Of a DNA stretch of 13,558 nucleotides, positions 6,867 through 13,468 are shown in pieces. Under the pieces are notes generated by a model. The model was not told where the DNA came from, searched no databases, and saw only the letters and a program-made list of their open reading frames with translations. The DNA lies in the NCBI GenBank assembly GCA_945876305.1, contig CAMCOB010000027.1, positions 1-13,558 on the forward strand. The letters are read 5' to 3'. The DNA is from Bifidobacterium breve (lineage in GTDB: Bacteria; Actinomycetota; Thermoleophilia; Miltoncostaeales; Miltoncostaeaceae). The position numbers and the translations under genes are program-made. The number at the start of each line of letters is the position of its first letter. Positions within the stretch are counted from its first letter, which is position 1.

Positions 6867-7230
6867 CCGCTGGTGGTACGGCCACCGGAACGCCGTCGTC
6901 TCCCACATGCACCATCGTGAAGCGGCCGGTGGTGCACAGCTCGCGTGATCCATCAGCAGGGTTTTCGCGGTGCACCTCAACCGCCACCACAATGCTGGTG
7001 CGCCCCACCGACTCCACGCGGGCGATCAACTCAACGAAGTCCCCCGAGAAGATGGCCGTACGGAACTCGATTTCGTCGACCTTCCGGGTGACGCATGTGC
7101 CACGCGCCCGCCGGGTGGCCGCCTGGTAGGCCGCACGGTCCATCCACGCCATGAGAGTGCCCCCGAAGAGGGATCCCATGTGGTTGGTATCGCCGGGGAA
7201 GACGATCTGGAGGGAGCGGGCCTCAGACAT
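6862..7230 (-). CDS. Hot-dog acyl-CoA thioesterase
   Basis: The 122-residue protein belongs to the YciA/BACH-type acyl-CoA hydrolases, single-domain hot-dog proteins that hydrolyse acyl-CoA to free acid and CoA in the cytoplasm. The diagnostic segment is PGDTNHMGSLFGGTLMAWMD (12-31), with Asn-His before the GGTL turn and the catalytic-type Asp at the end. It is followed by FRTAIFSGDFVELIARVESVG (56-76), typical of the second half of the fold. The ATG start at 7230 is six bases downstream of TAGGCT, fitting a leaderless transcript. It is divergent from the mini membrane protein gene and convergent with rex. Chain-length preference cannot be read from the sequence. Confidence 0.88.
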   Translation of the reverse strand: MSEARSLQIVFPGDTNHMGSLFGGTLMAWMDRAAYQAATRRARGTCVTRKVDEIEFRTAIFSGDFVELIARVESVGRTSIVVAVEVHRENPADGSRELCTTGRFTMVHVGDDGVPVAVPPAA

Positions 7231-7236
7231 GTGGTC

Positions 7237-7242
7237 AGCCTA
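7237..7242 (-). promoter_or_regulatory. -10-like element of the thioesterase gene (leaderless)
   Basis: Read on the minus strand the hexamer is TAGGCT, followed by six bases and the ATG. No recognisable -35 lies at 16-18 bases upstream and no Shine-Dalgarno is present. Confidence 0.45.
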
Positions 7243-7285
7243 TCTCGTGTTATGTGTGTGGCGTCGCCGTCTGCCGAGGCTGCGA

Positions 7286-7297
7286 TGTGACTGCACA
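7286..7297. repeat. Short inverted repeat between divergent genes
   Basis: TGTG-ACTG-CACA lies roughly midway in the 111-bp divergent region between the thioesterase and mini membrane protein genes. It could be an operator; arms of four bases are short enough to arise by chance. Confidence 0.2.
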
Positions 7298-7329
7298 ACG
7301 GGTCGCAAGCGGCGGATCGCAGAGGTCGT

Positions 7330-7335
7330 TACCCT
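7330..7335 (+). promoter_or_regulatory. -10-like element of the mini membrane protein gene (leaderless)
   Basis: TACCCT is followed by six bases and ATG 7342, the same geometry as at the glycosylase, thioesterase and aminotransferase genes. No -35 or Shine-Dalgarno is evident. Confidence 0.4.
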
Positions 7336-7341
7336 CCGGAC

Positions 7342-7533
7342 ATGACACCGAAACAGGCGCGCACTGCACGATGGATCATGGTGGGTGTGATCGCCGCCGC
7401 CGCCCTGTCCGTCATTGGCCTCGGCCAGAGCATGTGGTGGGTGGCGTTCCTCGTCGTGCTGCTCATCATTCTGTCGTTCGTGTTCGGGCGCTTTGAGGCC
7501 GGGCAGGATGAGGACCCTTCCGGCCCGACCTAG
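7342..7533 (+). CDS. Two-helix mini membrane protein, function unknown
   Basis: This 63-residue reading frame has a basic N-terminus (KQARTAR), two hydrophobic segments (about 12-29 and 31-49) broken by a short GQS turn, and an acidic, polar C-terminus (EAGQDEDPSGPT). That is the pattern of a small inner-membrane hairpin protein with both ends in the cytoplasm. I do not recognise a family. Support that it is real comes from the clear membrane topology and the -10-like hexamer at the fixed distance before its ATG. It is divergent from the thioesterase gene and has no coding neighbour downstream. Confidence 0.6.
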   Translation: MTPKQARTARWIMVGVIAAAALSVIGLGQSMWWVAFLVVLLIILSFVFGRFEAGQDEDPSGPT

Positions 7534-7853
7534 CCGCACCGTGGCGGCCCGGATGCCGCCCGCCGACAGCAGTGACCGTCGTTTCTCGTACGGGCCCCAC
7601 AGGTGCCGGATTCATCAGGTTGCACATTCGGGCCTCTGGCGTATTGGGTCGGACCGCCGGAACTCGCTGCTGGCGGTGGGGGGTGGCCTCTGTCGGCATG
7701 GCGCTTTCCTCGGCTAGCGCGAGGGGCAGCCACGGCATCGTGGACTCGCCCCAAAATGGTGGCACGGCCCACGGACGTCCACAGCGCCTGACCCCCCGGG
7801 CCAGAGGTGGGTAAAGAACGCATGAAAACACCATCAGAATGGGCTTTCGAAAG
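7534..7853. other. 320-bp gap without a convincing gene
   Basis: Reading frames here lack family motifs. The longest, on the minus strand, begins in the tRNA gene. One hairpin stands out: ACCGCC (7653-7658) with GGCGGT (7672-7677). A weak stem CCAT/ATGG with TGTTTT after it, read on the minus strand (7825-7842), may terminate the tRNA transcript. Nothing else is supported. Confidence 0.4.
7844..7853. repeat. Perfect 10-bp palindrome abutting the tRNA 3' end
   Basis: CTTTCGAAAG directly follows the discriminator base of the tRNA on the minus strand. It may take part in 3' trailer folding or processing; it is short and could be incidental. Confidence 0.3.
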
Positions 7854-7927
7854 TAGCGGAGGAGGGACTCGAACCCCCGACACGCGGATTATGATTCCGC
7901 TGCTCTAACCAGCTGAGCTACTCCGCC
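7854..7927 (-). tRNA. tRNA-Met (anticodon CAU)
   Basis: Read on the minus strand, the cloverleaf is complete. The acceptor stem is GGCGGAG with CTCCGCT (first pair G-U) and discriminator A. U8-A9 are followed by D stem GCTC/GAGC. The anticodon stem is GCGGA/TCCGC around loop ATCATAA (CAT at 34-36), and the T arm is GGGGG-TTCGAGT-CCCTC. CCA is not encoded; the bases after the discriminator are CT. The G-U first pair and overall sequence resemble the elongator tRNA-Met of actinobacteria. A tRNA-Ile2 whose C34 is modified by TilS cannot be fully excluded from the anticodon alone. An initiator is unlikely because the anticodon stem lacks the three G-C pairs. Confidence 0.95.
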
Positions 7928-7935
7928 AGATACCG

Positions 7936-7964
7936 CATCTACGGCGCCGCGGGACGGTAGCAAA
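7936..7964 (-). promoter_or_regulatory. Candidate tRNA-Met promoter
   Basis: On the minus strand TTTGCT and TAGATG are 17 bases apart, resembling -35 and -10, with the -10 ending nine bases before the first tRNA base. This suggests the tRNA is transcribed on its own and not only by read-through from the binding-protein operon. Confidence 0.45.
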
Positions 7965-7969
7965 CAGTC

Positions 7970-7982
7970 CTCCTGCTAGGAG
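7970..7982 (-). terminator. Small hairpin after the lipoprotein gene
   Basis: CTCCT and AGGAG pair around a 3-nt loop ten bases after the stop of the lipoprotein gene. On the minus strand it is followed by GACTGTTTGC, a poor T-tract, so it is at best a weak terminator. Confidence 0.3.
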
Positions 7983-7991
7983 TCCACGCCG

Positions 7992-9146
7992 CTAGTCCAG
8001 AGCGATGTAATCGCTCCCCGTGATGCGATACATGTGAAAGCGGCCGTTCTTCAGATTGCCGTCGGGCGTGAATTGGATCGGATTCCCTAAGAGTCTGGAT
8101 GGCAGATTGGTGGTCGCAAGTGCTGCTGCCACGCCCGCCCGCGTCGCTTCCCCGTCCTTGCAACTGCGCAGCGCGGCGTCTGCGATCGATGTCATGGCGG
8201 CATATGCGGGACCCCCAAACGGGGAGAAATCACCAAAGATCTCCTGATACAGCCGTATGACCTCGGCACCTGCCTTGGTCTTGCGCAGGTCGGGCGTGAA
8301 CGAACTCACGTATGTGCCCGGCTGCGTGAACTCGCTTGGCATAAACACCGCGTCTCCCGCGATGATCTTGGGGTTGCGTCCGGTGGCGCGCAGTTGGCGC
8401 ACGAACAGATCGGCGTCGCTCGGGTTGAAGAATGGGATCACCACGACCTGCGTGTCCCGTGGAATGCGGGAAATAACAGGTCGGTAATTCCGCCCTGCGA
8501 CGGGCGCCACGATTTGCGCAGTGGGAGTGATGCCTTCTGCGGCAAGTGAGCGCGTGATGCTCGCCGCCAATCCCTCGGAGTAAGGCTCTGGGTTATGCAC
8601 GATTACGACCTTGCCACCTCCCAGCGGTCCGGCGATGAAGTCCCCGATCGTTGATCCCTGAATCGAATCGTCGGGGACGACTCTGTGAAACCCCTTGAAT
8701 TGACCGTTGGCCAGATCGGTGCGCGTGGCGCTCGGTGAGACCCAGGCGATACCCGCCTTGTCGAGGATCGGACCGATGGCCAGGGTCACCCCAGATGACT
8801 TCGGTCCAACCATGCCCACCGCGACCTGGCTCGACGCGATCTTCCGGGCTGCCTTCACCCCTTGGGCGGGGTTGTTGTTCACCGGTAAGGGGAGGATGGT
8901 GAACGCCGTCCCACGGTCATTGTTGAATTTGTCGAGCGCTACTCTCGCCCAGTTCATGGTGCTGCCGTCGTCGCCACCCCGATCACCGTACGGCGCCATC
9001 ACGGCGATCGTGCCCGTGCAGGTGTCGGTCACGCCGGACCCGCTGGTCGCAGATGGTGCGGAGTTGTCTCCAGCGCCGCAGCCGGCGGCAAGGGGCAATG
9101 CCGCCGCCAGCGCAAGGGCCGAAATGATTGATCGGCTGCGGCTCAC
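7992..9146 (-). CDS. Lipoprotein solute-binding protein, Leu/Ile/Val (type I) family
   Basis: From GTG 9146 the product is 384 residues with a lipoprotein signal (MSRSRSIISALALAAALPLAAGC), lipobox LAAGC and acylated Cys23. It would therefore be anchored outside the membrane. The body has the LivJ-like two-lobe pattern: IAVMAPYGDRGGDDG (47-61), then AARKIASSQVAVGMVGPKSSG and PILDKAGIAWVSPSATRTDL for the first lobe, and KVVIVHNPEPYSEGLA plus FGGPAYAAMTSIADA in the second. Such proteins deliver branched-chain or related amino acids, amides or urea to ABC importers; the ligand cannot be read here. The start is chosen because GTG overlaps the stop of the upstream membrane protein (GTGA) and gives a clean signal peptide; starting at 9173 adds nine unlikely residues. 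It is last in a three-gene operon without permease or ATPase genes. Confidence 0.88.
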   Translation of the reverse strand: MSRSRSIISALALAAALPLAAGCGAGDNSAPSATSGSGVTDTCTGTIAVMAPYGDRGGDDGSTMNWARVALDKFNNDRGTAFTILPLPVNNNPAQGVKAARKIASSQVAVGMVGPKSSGVTLAIGPILDKAGIAWVSPSATRTDLANGQFKGFHRVVPDDSIQGSTIGDFIAGPLGGGKVVIVHNPEPYSEGLAASITRSLAAEGITPTAQIVAPVAGRNYRPVISRIPRDTQVVVIPFFNPSDADLFVRQLRATGRNPKIIAGDAVFMPSEFTQPGTYVSSFTPDLRKTKAGAEVIRLYQEIFGDFSPFGGPAYAAMTSIADAALRSCKDGEATRAGVAAALATTNLPSRLLGNPIQFTPDGNLKNGRFHMYRITGSDYIALD

Positions 9147-9793
9147 CAGAAGAACGCCGCGCCGAGGATGCACAGCCCGAGGACTGATCCACTCACGCTG
9201 ATCAGTGCCAAACGGGCGCCGCGTGATTCGAACACGCCCGACAGACCACCGGCGAGAAATGCGACGGTGAGAAGCGCCGCGATGAACTCCAAACGGTGGG
9301 ACCGCGTGAGGTTTTCGCGCGCCGATTCAACCTCAGCGTCGGCACGGGCGGTGGCGGCCTGCGCATCGACAACCTTACCGGGTGCGTTCCAATCGGGATT
9401 GCCAGAGACGAATGGGGTGCGGGGCCGAACGTCCGACGGCTGGACCTCCCACCATCCCACTGCCCGTCGGGTGGGGGTGCTCATCATCGCCAGAATGCTG
9501 GCTGCCTGCGTGGCGTTGCCTGCCTGCAGTGCGTTCTGGTACTCGATGAATAGCTGGCGATCGCCGCTGATGCTGCGCTCGGCTTCGGACGCGAGCGTAT
9601 TGGCGTCGTTCACCGCCTGGGTGGAGAGCGTAAAGGCCTCGACTGCGTGTCCGGAGAGCACCTGCGCCCGCCATGCCACGACACCGGCGGTGATCGCCGC
9701 GAAACCGAGCACGATTGCGAGCGCCAGACCGAGGCCGCGGGGCAGATGTGCATGCGCCTGATCGCCATGCCCGCTCGCGTGTCCCACGCTCAC
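9143..9793 (-). CDS. Three-helix membrane protein with His-rich N-terminus, function unknown
   Basis: The 216-residue protein has a short N-terminal tail with four histidines (H5, H9, H14, H16) and a membrane helix at about 20-41. A soluble, Ala/Glu-rich and partly coiled-coil-like loop (about 48-165) contains WWEVQPSD (114-121), and two more helices lie near 169-188 and 192-213. The layout of a helix, an extended helical loop and a C-terminal helical pair recalls small uncharacterised families such as DUF4337, but I cannot confirm membership. GTG 9793 overlaps the aminotransferase stop, and its own TGA overlaps the binding-protein start, both as GTGA. The protein is thus locked between an enzyme and a binding protein. 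It is far too small to be a standard LivH/LivM permease. Confidence 0.75.
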   Translation of the reverse strand: MSVGHASGHGDQAHAHLPRGLGLALAIVLGFAAITAGVVAWRAQVLSGHAVEAFTLSTQAVNDANTLASEAERSISGDRQLFIEYQNALQAGNATQAASILAMMSTPTRRAVGWWEVQPSDVRPRTPFVSGNPDWNAPGKVVDAQAATARADAEVESARENLTRSHRLEFIAALLTVAFLAGGLSGVFESRGARLALISVSGSVLGLCILGAAFFW

Positions 9794-11181
9794 GATTGGC
9801 GCGCCCGTTCGCGCATCTTCGCGCGCAGCGCACTACGGCCCATACCGATCATTGGCCCCACCACCCGGTGGACGCGCCCGAGCACATCGTCAAGTGCATC
9901 GGTGAACCAGTGGATGTCGTCGTCGCTGATGACGTAGGGGGGGAGAAGACGAATGATTGCACCGTGGCTACCGGTGACCTGGGTCAGCACATGATGCCGA
10001 TCGAGCAGTGGAATGACCACCATCTGCGGGAACAGGCTTTCGTGGGCGGCCCGCATGGCCCGCCAGGCCACCTTTCGCGCAGGACTGCGGGGCGCCTGCA
10101 GTTCGATGGCCACCATGCACCCCATTCCACGGGCTTCCTTCAGCACGTCGTGGCGATCCCTCAGGGCGTTGATCTGGTCAACCAATCGCCTCCCCTGCAC
10201 TGCACTGCGGTTCACCATGTCATCGGCATCAAGTACGTGCAGCGTGGCGAGGCCGGCGGCCATTGCCAGGTTGTTGCGGCCGAAACTCGATGAGTGCACC
10301 CAGCAGCGCTCCATGCTGCTGAATACCGACTGGTAGATGGACCGGCGGCACACCATTGCCGCCACCGGCACATACCCACCCGACAGTGCCTTGCTGGTGC
10401 AGATGATGTCCGGCTCGAGCCCCCAATGCTCAAACGCGAACATGCGGCCCGTGCGCCCCCACCCGGTGGCCACCTCGTCGCAGATGAGCAGGGTGCCGTG
10501 CCGCCGGCACAGGTCCTGCACGCCCTGCAGAAAGCCGTCCTCCGGAATCAGGACGCTGTGGCCGGGAATGCACTCCATGATGACCGCGGCGGTTTCGTCA
10601 CGGGCCAGCACGCGCTCGAGGCCCACCAGGTCGCCCGCGGCCACCTCGTCGCTCGCCAGAAGCTGACCAAACCCCTCACGAAACTCCTCGTTGCCCATGG
10701 CCGACAGCGCGCCGAGTGTGAGCCCATGCCAGCCGCCGGTGAAGTGGCACATGCGATCGCGCCCGGTATGGGCGCGCGCAAACTTCATCGCAGCCTCCAC
10801 CGACTCGGTACCCGAATTGCAGAAGTACACGGCGTCGAGGTGGGGAGGGGTGCGCTGCACGATGGCCTCGGCCAGCAGGCCCGACAGCAGCGCGCAGTCC
10901 ATCTGCACCATGTTGGGCAGATCCATGTCGAGCACGTCGCGGATTGCACCGGCGACCACGGGGTTGTTGCGCCCGACTGCCGCCACGCCAAAACCCCCGA
11001 GCATGTCGAGGTATTTCACGCCGTCCCTGTCCCACAGGTGCGCTCCCTCGCCGCGTGAGTACACCCGGTCGAACCCGATGGTGCGGAACACGTCAACCAG
11101 TGTGGGGTTCACGTACTGCTCGTGCAGTTCGTAGTTCTCGCCGAGGCGATTGGCGACGATGTTCTTGATGTCGTAAGCCAT
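9790..11181 (-). CDS. Class-III PLP-dependent aminotransferase
   Basis: The 463-residue product has the ornithine/acetylornithine/4-aminobutyrate aminotransferase fold. It contains the substrate-side segment GFGVAAVGRNNP (63-74), the phosphate-binding SGTES (123-127), WHGLTLGALS (151-160), CDEVATGWGRTG (234-245) with the pyridine-N aspartate D235, and the Schiff-base lysine K264 in TSKALSGGY. The start is ATG 11181 because it lies six bases after TACCTT; upstream in-frame ATGs would add 8-14 residues and overlap the -10. Two motifs are off consensus: the usual EPIQGEGG region reads ECIPGHSV (203-210), and SSFGRNN (298-304) replaces TFGGN. The amino donor is therefore uncertain (lysine, ornithine, putrescine or an omega-amino acid). 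It begins an operon with a membrane protein and a solute-binding lipoprotein. Confidence 0.9.
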   Translation of the reverse strand: MAYDIKNIVANRLGENYELHEQYVNPTLVDVFRTIGFDRVYSRGEGAHLWDRDGVKYLDMLGGFGVAAVGRNNPVVAGAIRDVLDMDLPNMVQMDCALLSGLLAEAIVQRTPPHLDAVYFCNSGTESVEAAMKFARAHTGRDRMCHFTGGWHGLTLGALSAMGNEEFREGFGQLLASDEVAAGDLVGLERVLARDETAAVIMECIPGHSVLIPEDGFLQGVQDLCRRHGTLLICDEVATGWGRTGRMFAFEHWGLEPDIICTSKALSGGYVPVAAMVCRRSIYQSVFSSMERCWVHSSSFGRNNLAMAAGLATLHVLDADDMVNRSAVQGRRLVDQINALRDRHDVLKEARGMGCMVAIELQAPRSPARKVAWRAMRAAHESLFPQMVVIPLLDRHHVLTQVTGSHGAIIRLLPPYVISDDDIHWFTDALDDVLGRVHRVVGPMIGMGRSALRAKMRERARQS

Positions 11182-11187
11182 GGATGC

Positions 11188-11193
11188 AAGGTA
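11188..11193 (-). promoter_or_regulatory. -10-like element of the aminotransferase operon (leaderless)
   Basis: On the minus strand TACCTT is followed by six bases and ATG 11181. This decides the start codon: translation from ATGs at 11223 to 11212 would need a transcript beginning further upstream. Confidence 0.45.
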
Positions 11194-11313
11194 GCGGTCG
11201 GATGGTCCTTTCATGTCCATCAATGTGGGGAGAGCGGACCTTCGTCATTGCTCCGTCGCGTGCCGCACTGTCCGCTGCCCGCGTAACGCCGGGGCACCTG
11301 ACGGCGCAAACCC

Positions 11314-11338
11314 CGGGTGGTCGACATCGCGCCACCCG
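11314..11338. promoter_or_regulatory. Inverted repeat in the divergent control region
   Basis: CGGGTGG (11314-11320) and CCACCCG (11332-11338) are a perfect 7-bp inverted repeat with an 11-bp centre. They lie between the divergent aminotransferase and methyltransferase units. The half-site spacing of 18 bp centre to centre is near two helical turns, which would suit a dimeric regulator. No regulator gene is adjacent. Confidence 0.35.
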
Positions 11339-11390
11339 TGACGGGATGCACCCATACGAATTTGGGCTTTGGGTAGCGGGATCGTCAACA

Positions 11391-12200
11391 ATGCCCTCCA
11401 TGAGCAGCCACCGTGATCTTGTCGCCAGTGGGTTCAGCGAGACCGCCTCCGACTACGACGGCGCAGTCCGGTTCAACATCGAGGGGGCCCAGCGTCTGGT
11501 CATGGCGATCCCCCCCGGCGACTACAACGACGTGCTCGACGTGGGATGCGGCACGGGGTGGGCAACTCAGGCGCTCATCGACCGCTTCAGCCCGGCGCGT
11601 GTGACCGGCGTTGACCCGTCAGAGGGAATGCTCGAACAGTTCGAAGCCAAGTTGGGTGCGATTGACGGCATCGACGTGGCGCTGGTCCAGGCGGGCGTTG
11701 AGGACATGCCCGTGGCCGAGGCGTCGTTCGATCTGGCCATCTGCTCAATGGCCTACCACTGGTTCCCACGTCGCTGGGATGCTGCGAAGGCCATCGCACA
11801 GGCGCTGAAGCCGGGCGGCGTGGTGGCCATTCTCTGCTCGGGCAAGGGCGGCGAGCAGGCGTATCGCGACGTCATCGCCGACGTCGAGCCCATCAACTAC
11901 GCATGGCTCGGCGCCTTTGACGGCAACCTGCGCGACATCCCCGAGATGGAGGGCTATCTCGTGGCCGCGGGCCTGGATCCCATCGACATCTGGATGGAGC
12001 GCCGCGTGCGGCACACCACGGTCGAGGCCTACATGGAGCGCATGCGTGTGGTGGCGGGCCACATCATCGGCGACCCATCCGAGCCGGAGATCGCTGACTG
12101 GTTGTCGCAGGTGGAAGAGAAGATGCGCGAGCGGTCGGGATCGCGTGGCTGGACCTACGACTTCATGAAGTTGTTCGCCACCGCACGGAAGCCGGCATGA
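11391..12200 (+). CDS. Class-I SAM-dependent methyltransferase
   Basis: The 269-residue protein has a Methyltransf_11-type Rossmann fold. Motif I is VLDVGCGTGW (48-57), the acidic residue at the end of beta-2 is D75 (TGVDPSEGM), and motif II/III is VEDMPVAEASFDLAICSMAYHWF (103-125), followed by ALKPGGVVAIL (138-148). The N-terminal GFSETASDYDGAVRFNI is common in small-molecule methyltransferases of the UbiE/TAM type. The acceptor is unknown. The start is ATG 11391 or ATG 11400; neither has a Shine-Dalgarno, and a run AACAAT just upstream of 11400 is a poor -10. The long in-frame extension to 11184 is rejected because it runs through the divergent promoter region. The stop overlaps the next start as ATGA. 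Confidence 0.88.
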   Translation: MPSMSSHRDLVASGFSETASDYDGAVRFNIEGAQRLVMAIPPGDYNDVLDVGCGTGWATQALIDRFSPARVTGVDPSEGMLEQFEAKLGAIDGIDVALVQAGVEDMPVAEASFDLAICSMAYHWFPRRWDAAKAIAQALKPGGVVAILCSGKGGEQAYRDVIADVEPINYAWLGAFDGNLRDIPEMEGYLVAAGLDPIDIWMERRVRHTTVEAYMERMRVVAGHIIGDPSEPEIADWLSQVEEKMRERSGSRGWTYDFMKLFATARKPA

Positions 12201-13318
12201 CCCGCTCGTTGCGTATCGTGGCAGCGTCCCTCGCAGCGCTCGGCACCACCGCTGCGACCTCCCTGGCCGCGTACCCGCGCCACGCCGCAATCCTCGTGGC
12301 CGTCGAGGCGCCCATGAGCGGCGAGGGGTCGCAAGATGGGCTCGACCAGTTGCGCGGTGTCGAGTTGGCGGCGCGTCAGGCCAACGCGCAGGGAGGGGTG
12401 CTCGGGCGATTCATCAAAGTGGTGCGCGCCGACGACCTCGGTGACCCCGGGAAGGCCATGTCGACGTTCCGCCACGTCGCCCGGATGAATGCCGACGCGC
12501 TCATTGGCCCGTACAACTCGTCGGTTGCCGTCATCAACCTTCCGTCGTACGTGAAGGCGCGCATCATCCCGGTGCAGATGGCATCCACCGACGCCACGAG
12601 CGGCATCGGCATCAACGTGCAGCCCAAAACCCGCCAGATCGCCCCAGTGGAGATCGACTGGATCACACGTGAGTGGGCCCCACAGCGTGTGGCGATCCTG
12701 GCTGGGCAGTCCACATTCCTTGCCGGGCAGGCCGACCTCATGGAATCCGCGCTCACCAAGGTGGGGGTGGGGGTCACCCGCATTCCCATTACTGCGGGTC
12801 AGGACGACTATTCGGCTGAGGTGGGCCAGGCACTGGCATCTGGGGCGAACGCGCTCTACGTCAGCACGAAGCTGGCAGAGGGTGTGAAGATCGCCACGCT
12901 CCTGGCTGGGTCCGGGAGCGAGGCGAAGTGCTTCCTGGGCTTCGCAAATCAGGACCCGAGCTTCGTCGAGAAGGCTGGGGTGTCCGTGAGCCAGCGCTGT
13001 GTGTTCAGCGGCGTGGCCGCACCCACCCAAATCCCCACCGCCAAGGCCTACGTACGTGACTACCGGCGCGCCTTCCGCATCGAGCCCGCCACGTGGGGTG
13101 CGTTCACGTACGACTCCGCCCGGGTGCTGTTTAAGGCCATGCGCGAGGCGGGCACCGTGAACTACGCGGCCGTGATGAGGCGCTTGCGCCACACCAGTGG
13201 CTTTCGAGGCTCCACCGGCACCATCACCATCGATCCGGTAAGCGGTGATCGTCGCAAGGTGGCCGCCACCGTGCTCACCGTTGACGACGGTGGACGCTTC
13301 GTGCTCGCCCCCCGCTGA
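12197..13318 (+). CDS. Secreted solute-binding protein, Leu/Ile/Val (type I) family
   Basis: The 373-residue product begins with a standard signal peptide (about 1-25, cleavage near SLAA-Y), with no lipobox cysteine, so it is exported but not lipid-anchored. The mature part follows the LivJ/LivK type: AILVAVEAPMSGEGSQDGLD (31-50), GVELAARQANAQGG (54-67), then ADALIGPYNSSVA and IIPVQMASTDAT at the first-lobe ligand side, and AFTYDSARVLFKAMREAG near the end. Ligand specificity is not readable. ATG 12197 overlaps the methyltransferase stop (ATGA), with GGAAG five bases before it, so the two are translationally coupled. A free binding protein is unusual in a Gram-positive-type envelope, where such proteins are generally lipoproteins; no transporter genes are adjacent. 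It shares family and operon-final position with the lipoprotein encoded at 7992-9146, but the two proteins are clearly diverged. Confidence 0.87.
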   Translation: MTRSLRIVAASLAALGTTAATSLAAYPRHAAILVAVEAPMSGEGSQDGLDQLRGVELAARQANAQGGVLGRFIKVVRADDLGDPGKAMSTFRHVARMNADALIGPYNSSVAVINLPSYVKARIIPVQMASTDATSGIGINVQPKTRQIAPVEIDWITREWAPQRVAILAGQSTFLAGQADLMESALTKVGVGVTRIPITAGQDDYSAEVGQALASGANALYVSTKLAEGVKIATLLAGSGSEAKCFLGFANQDPSFVEKAGVSVSQRCVFSGVAAPTQIPTAKAYVRDYRRAFRIEPATWGAFTYDSARVLFKAMREAGTVNYAAVMRRLRHTSGFRGSTGTITIDPVSGDRRKVAATVLTVDDGGRFVLAPR

Positions 13319-13418
13319 CCTCCACACTTGCTGTCGTTGAATCCTGTTGGCCGCGACCGCAGCGATTACGACGTATTGATATGACGGTGATGGCGCCGCC
13401 GCCGAGATCAAGTCCTTG

Positions 13419-13446
13419 TTGCGCAATGACCATGCGGCGGTATAGT
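13419..13446 (+). promoter_or_regulatory. Promoter of the right-edge gene
   Basis: TTGCGC (13419-13424) and TATAGT (13441-13446) are 16 bases apart; TTGTTG at 13416 with a 19-base spacer is the alternative -35. TATAGT is the best -10 in the window. It predicts a leader of about 25 bases containing the ribosome-binding site. Confidence 0.55.
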
Positions 13447-13468
13447 CGAAAATACGTCCCGATCCCCC

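Noticed and set aside
7286..7298. TGTGACTGCACAA as a Rex or CRP-type operator
   Set aside because: The arms are only four bases and the spacing is four, shorter than either a Rex (8 between TTGTG and CACAA) or CRP (6) site.
7530..7883. 117-residue minus-strand reading frame beginning MSGVRVPPPL
   Set aside because: Its first codons are the T-arm and acceptor stem of tRNA-Met read as protein, a well-known annotation artefact, and the rest lies in the gene-free gap with no family motif.
11182..11223. Upstream in-frame starts of the aminotransferase
   Set aside because: They overlap or precede the TACCTT hexamer that sits at the conserved distance from ATG 11181, and add residues outside the family core.
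11184..11390. 69-residue N-terminal extension of the methyltransferase
   Set aside because: It crosses the divergent promoter region and inverted repeat, has an unrelated composition, and the family core begins after ATG 11391.
12155..13426. 423-residue minus-strand reading frame opposite the second binding protein
   Set aside because: It is a shadow of a coding gene with signal peptide and family motifs, and has a His/Gly/Arg-rich composition without recognisable domains.
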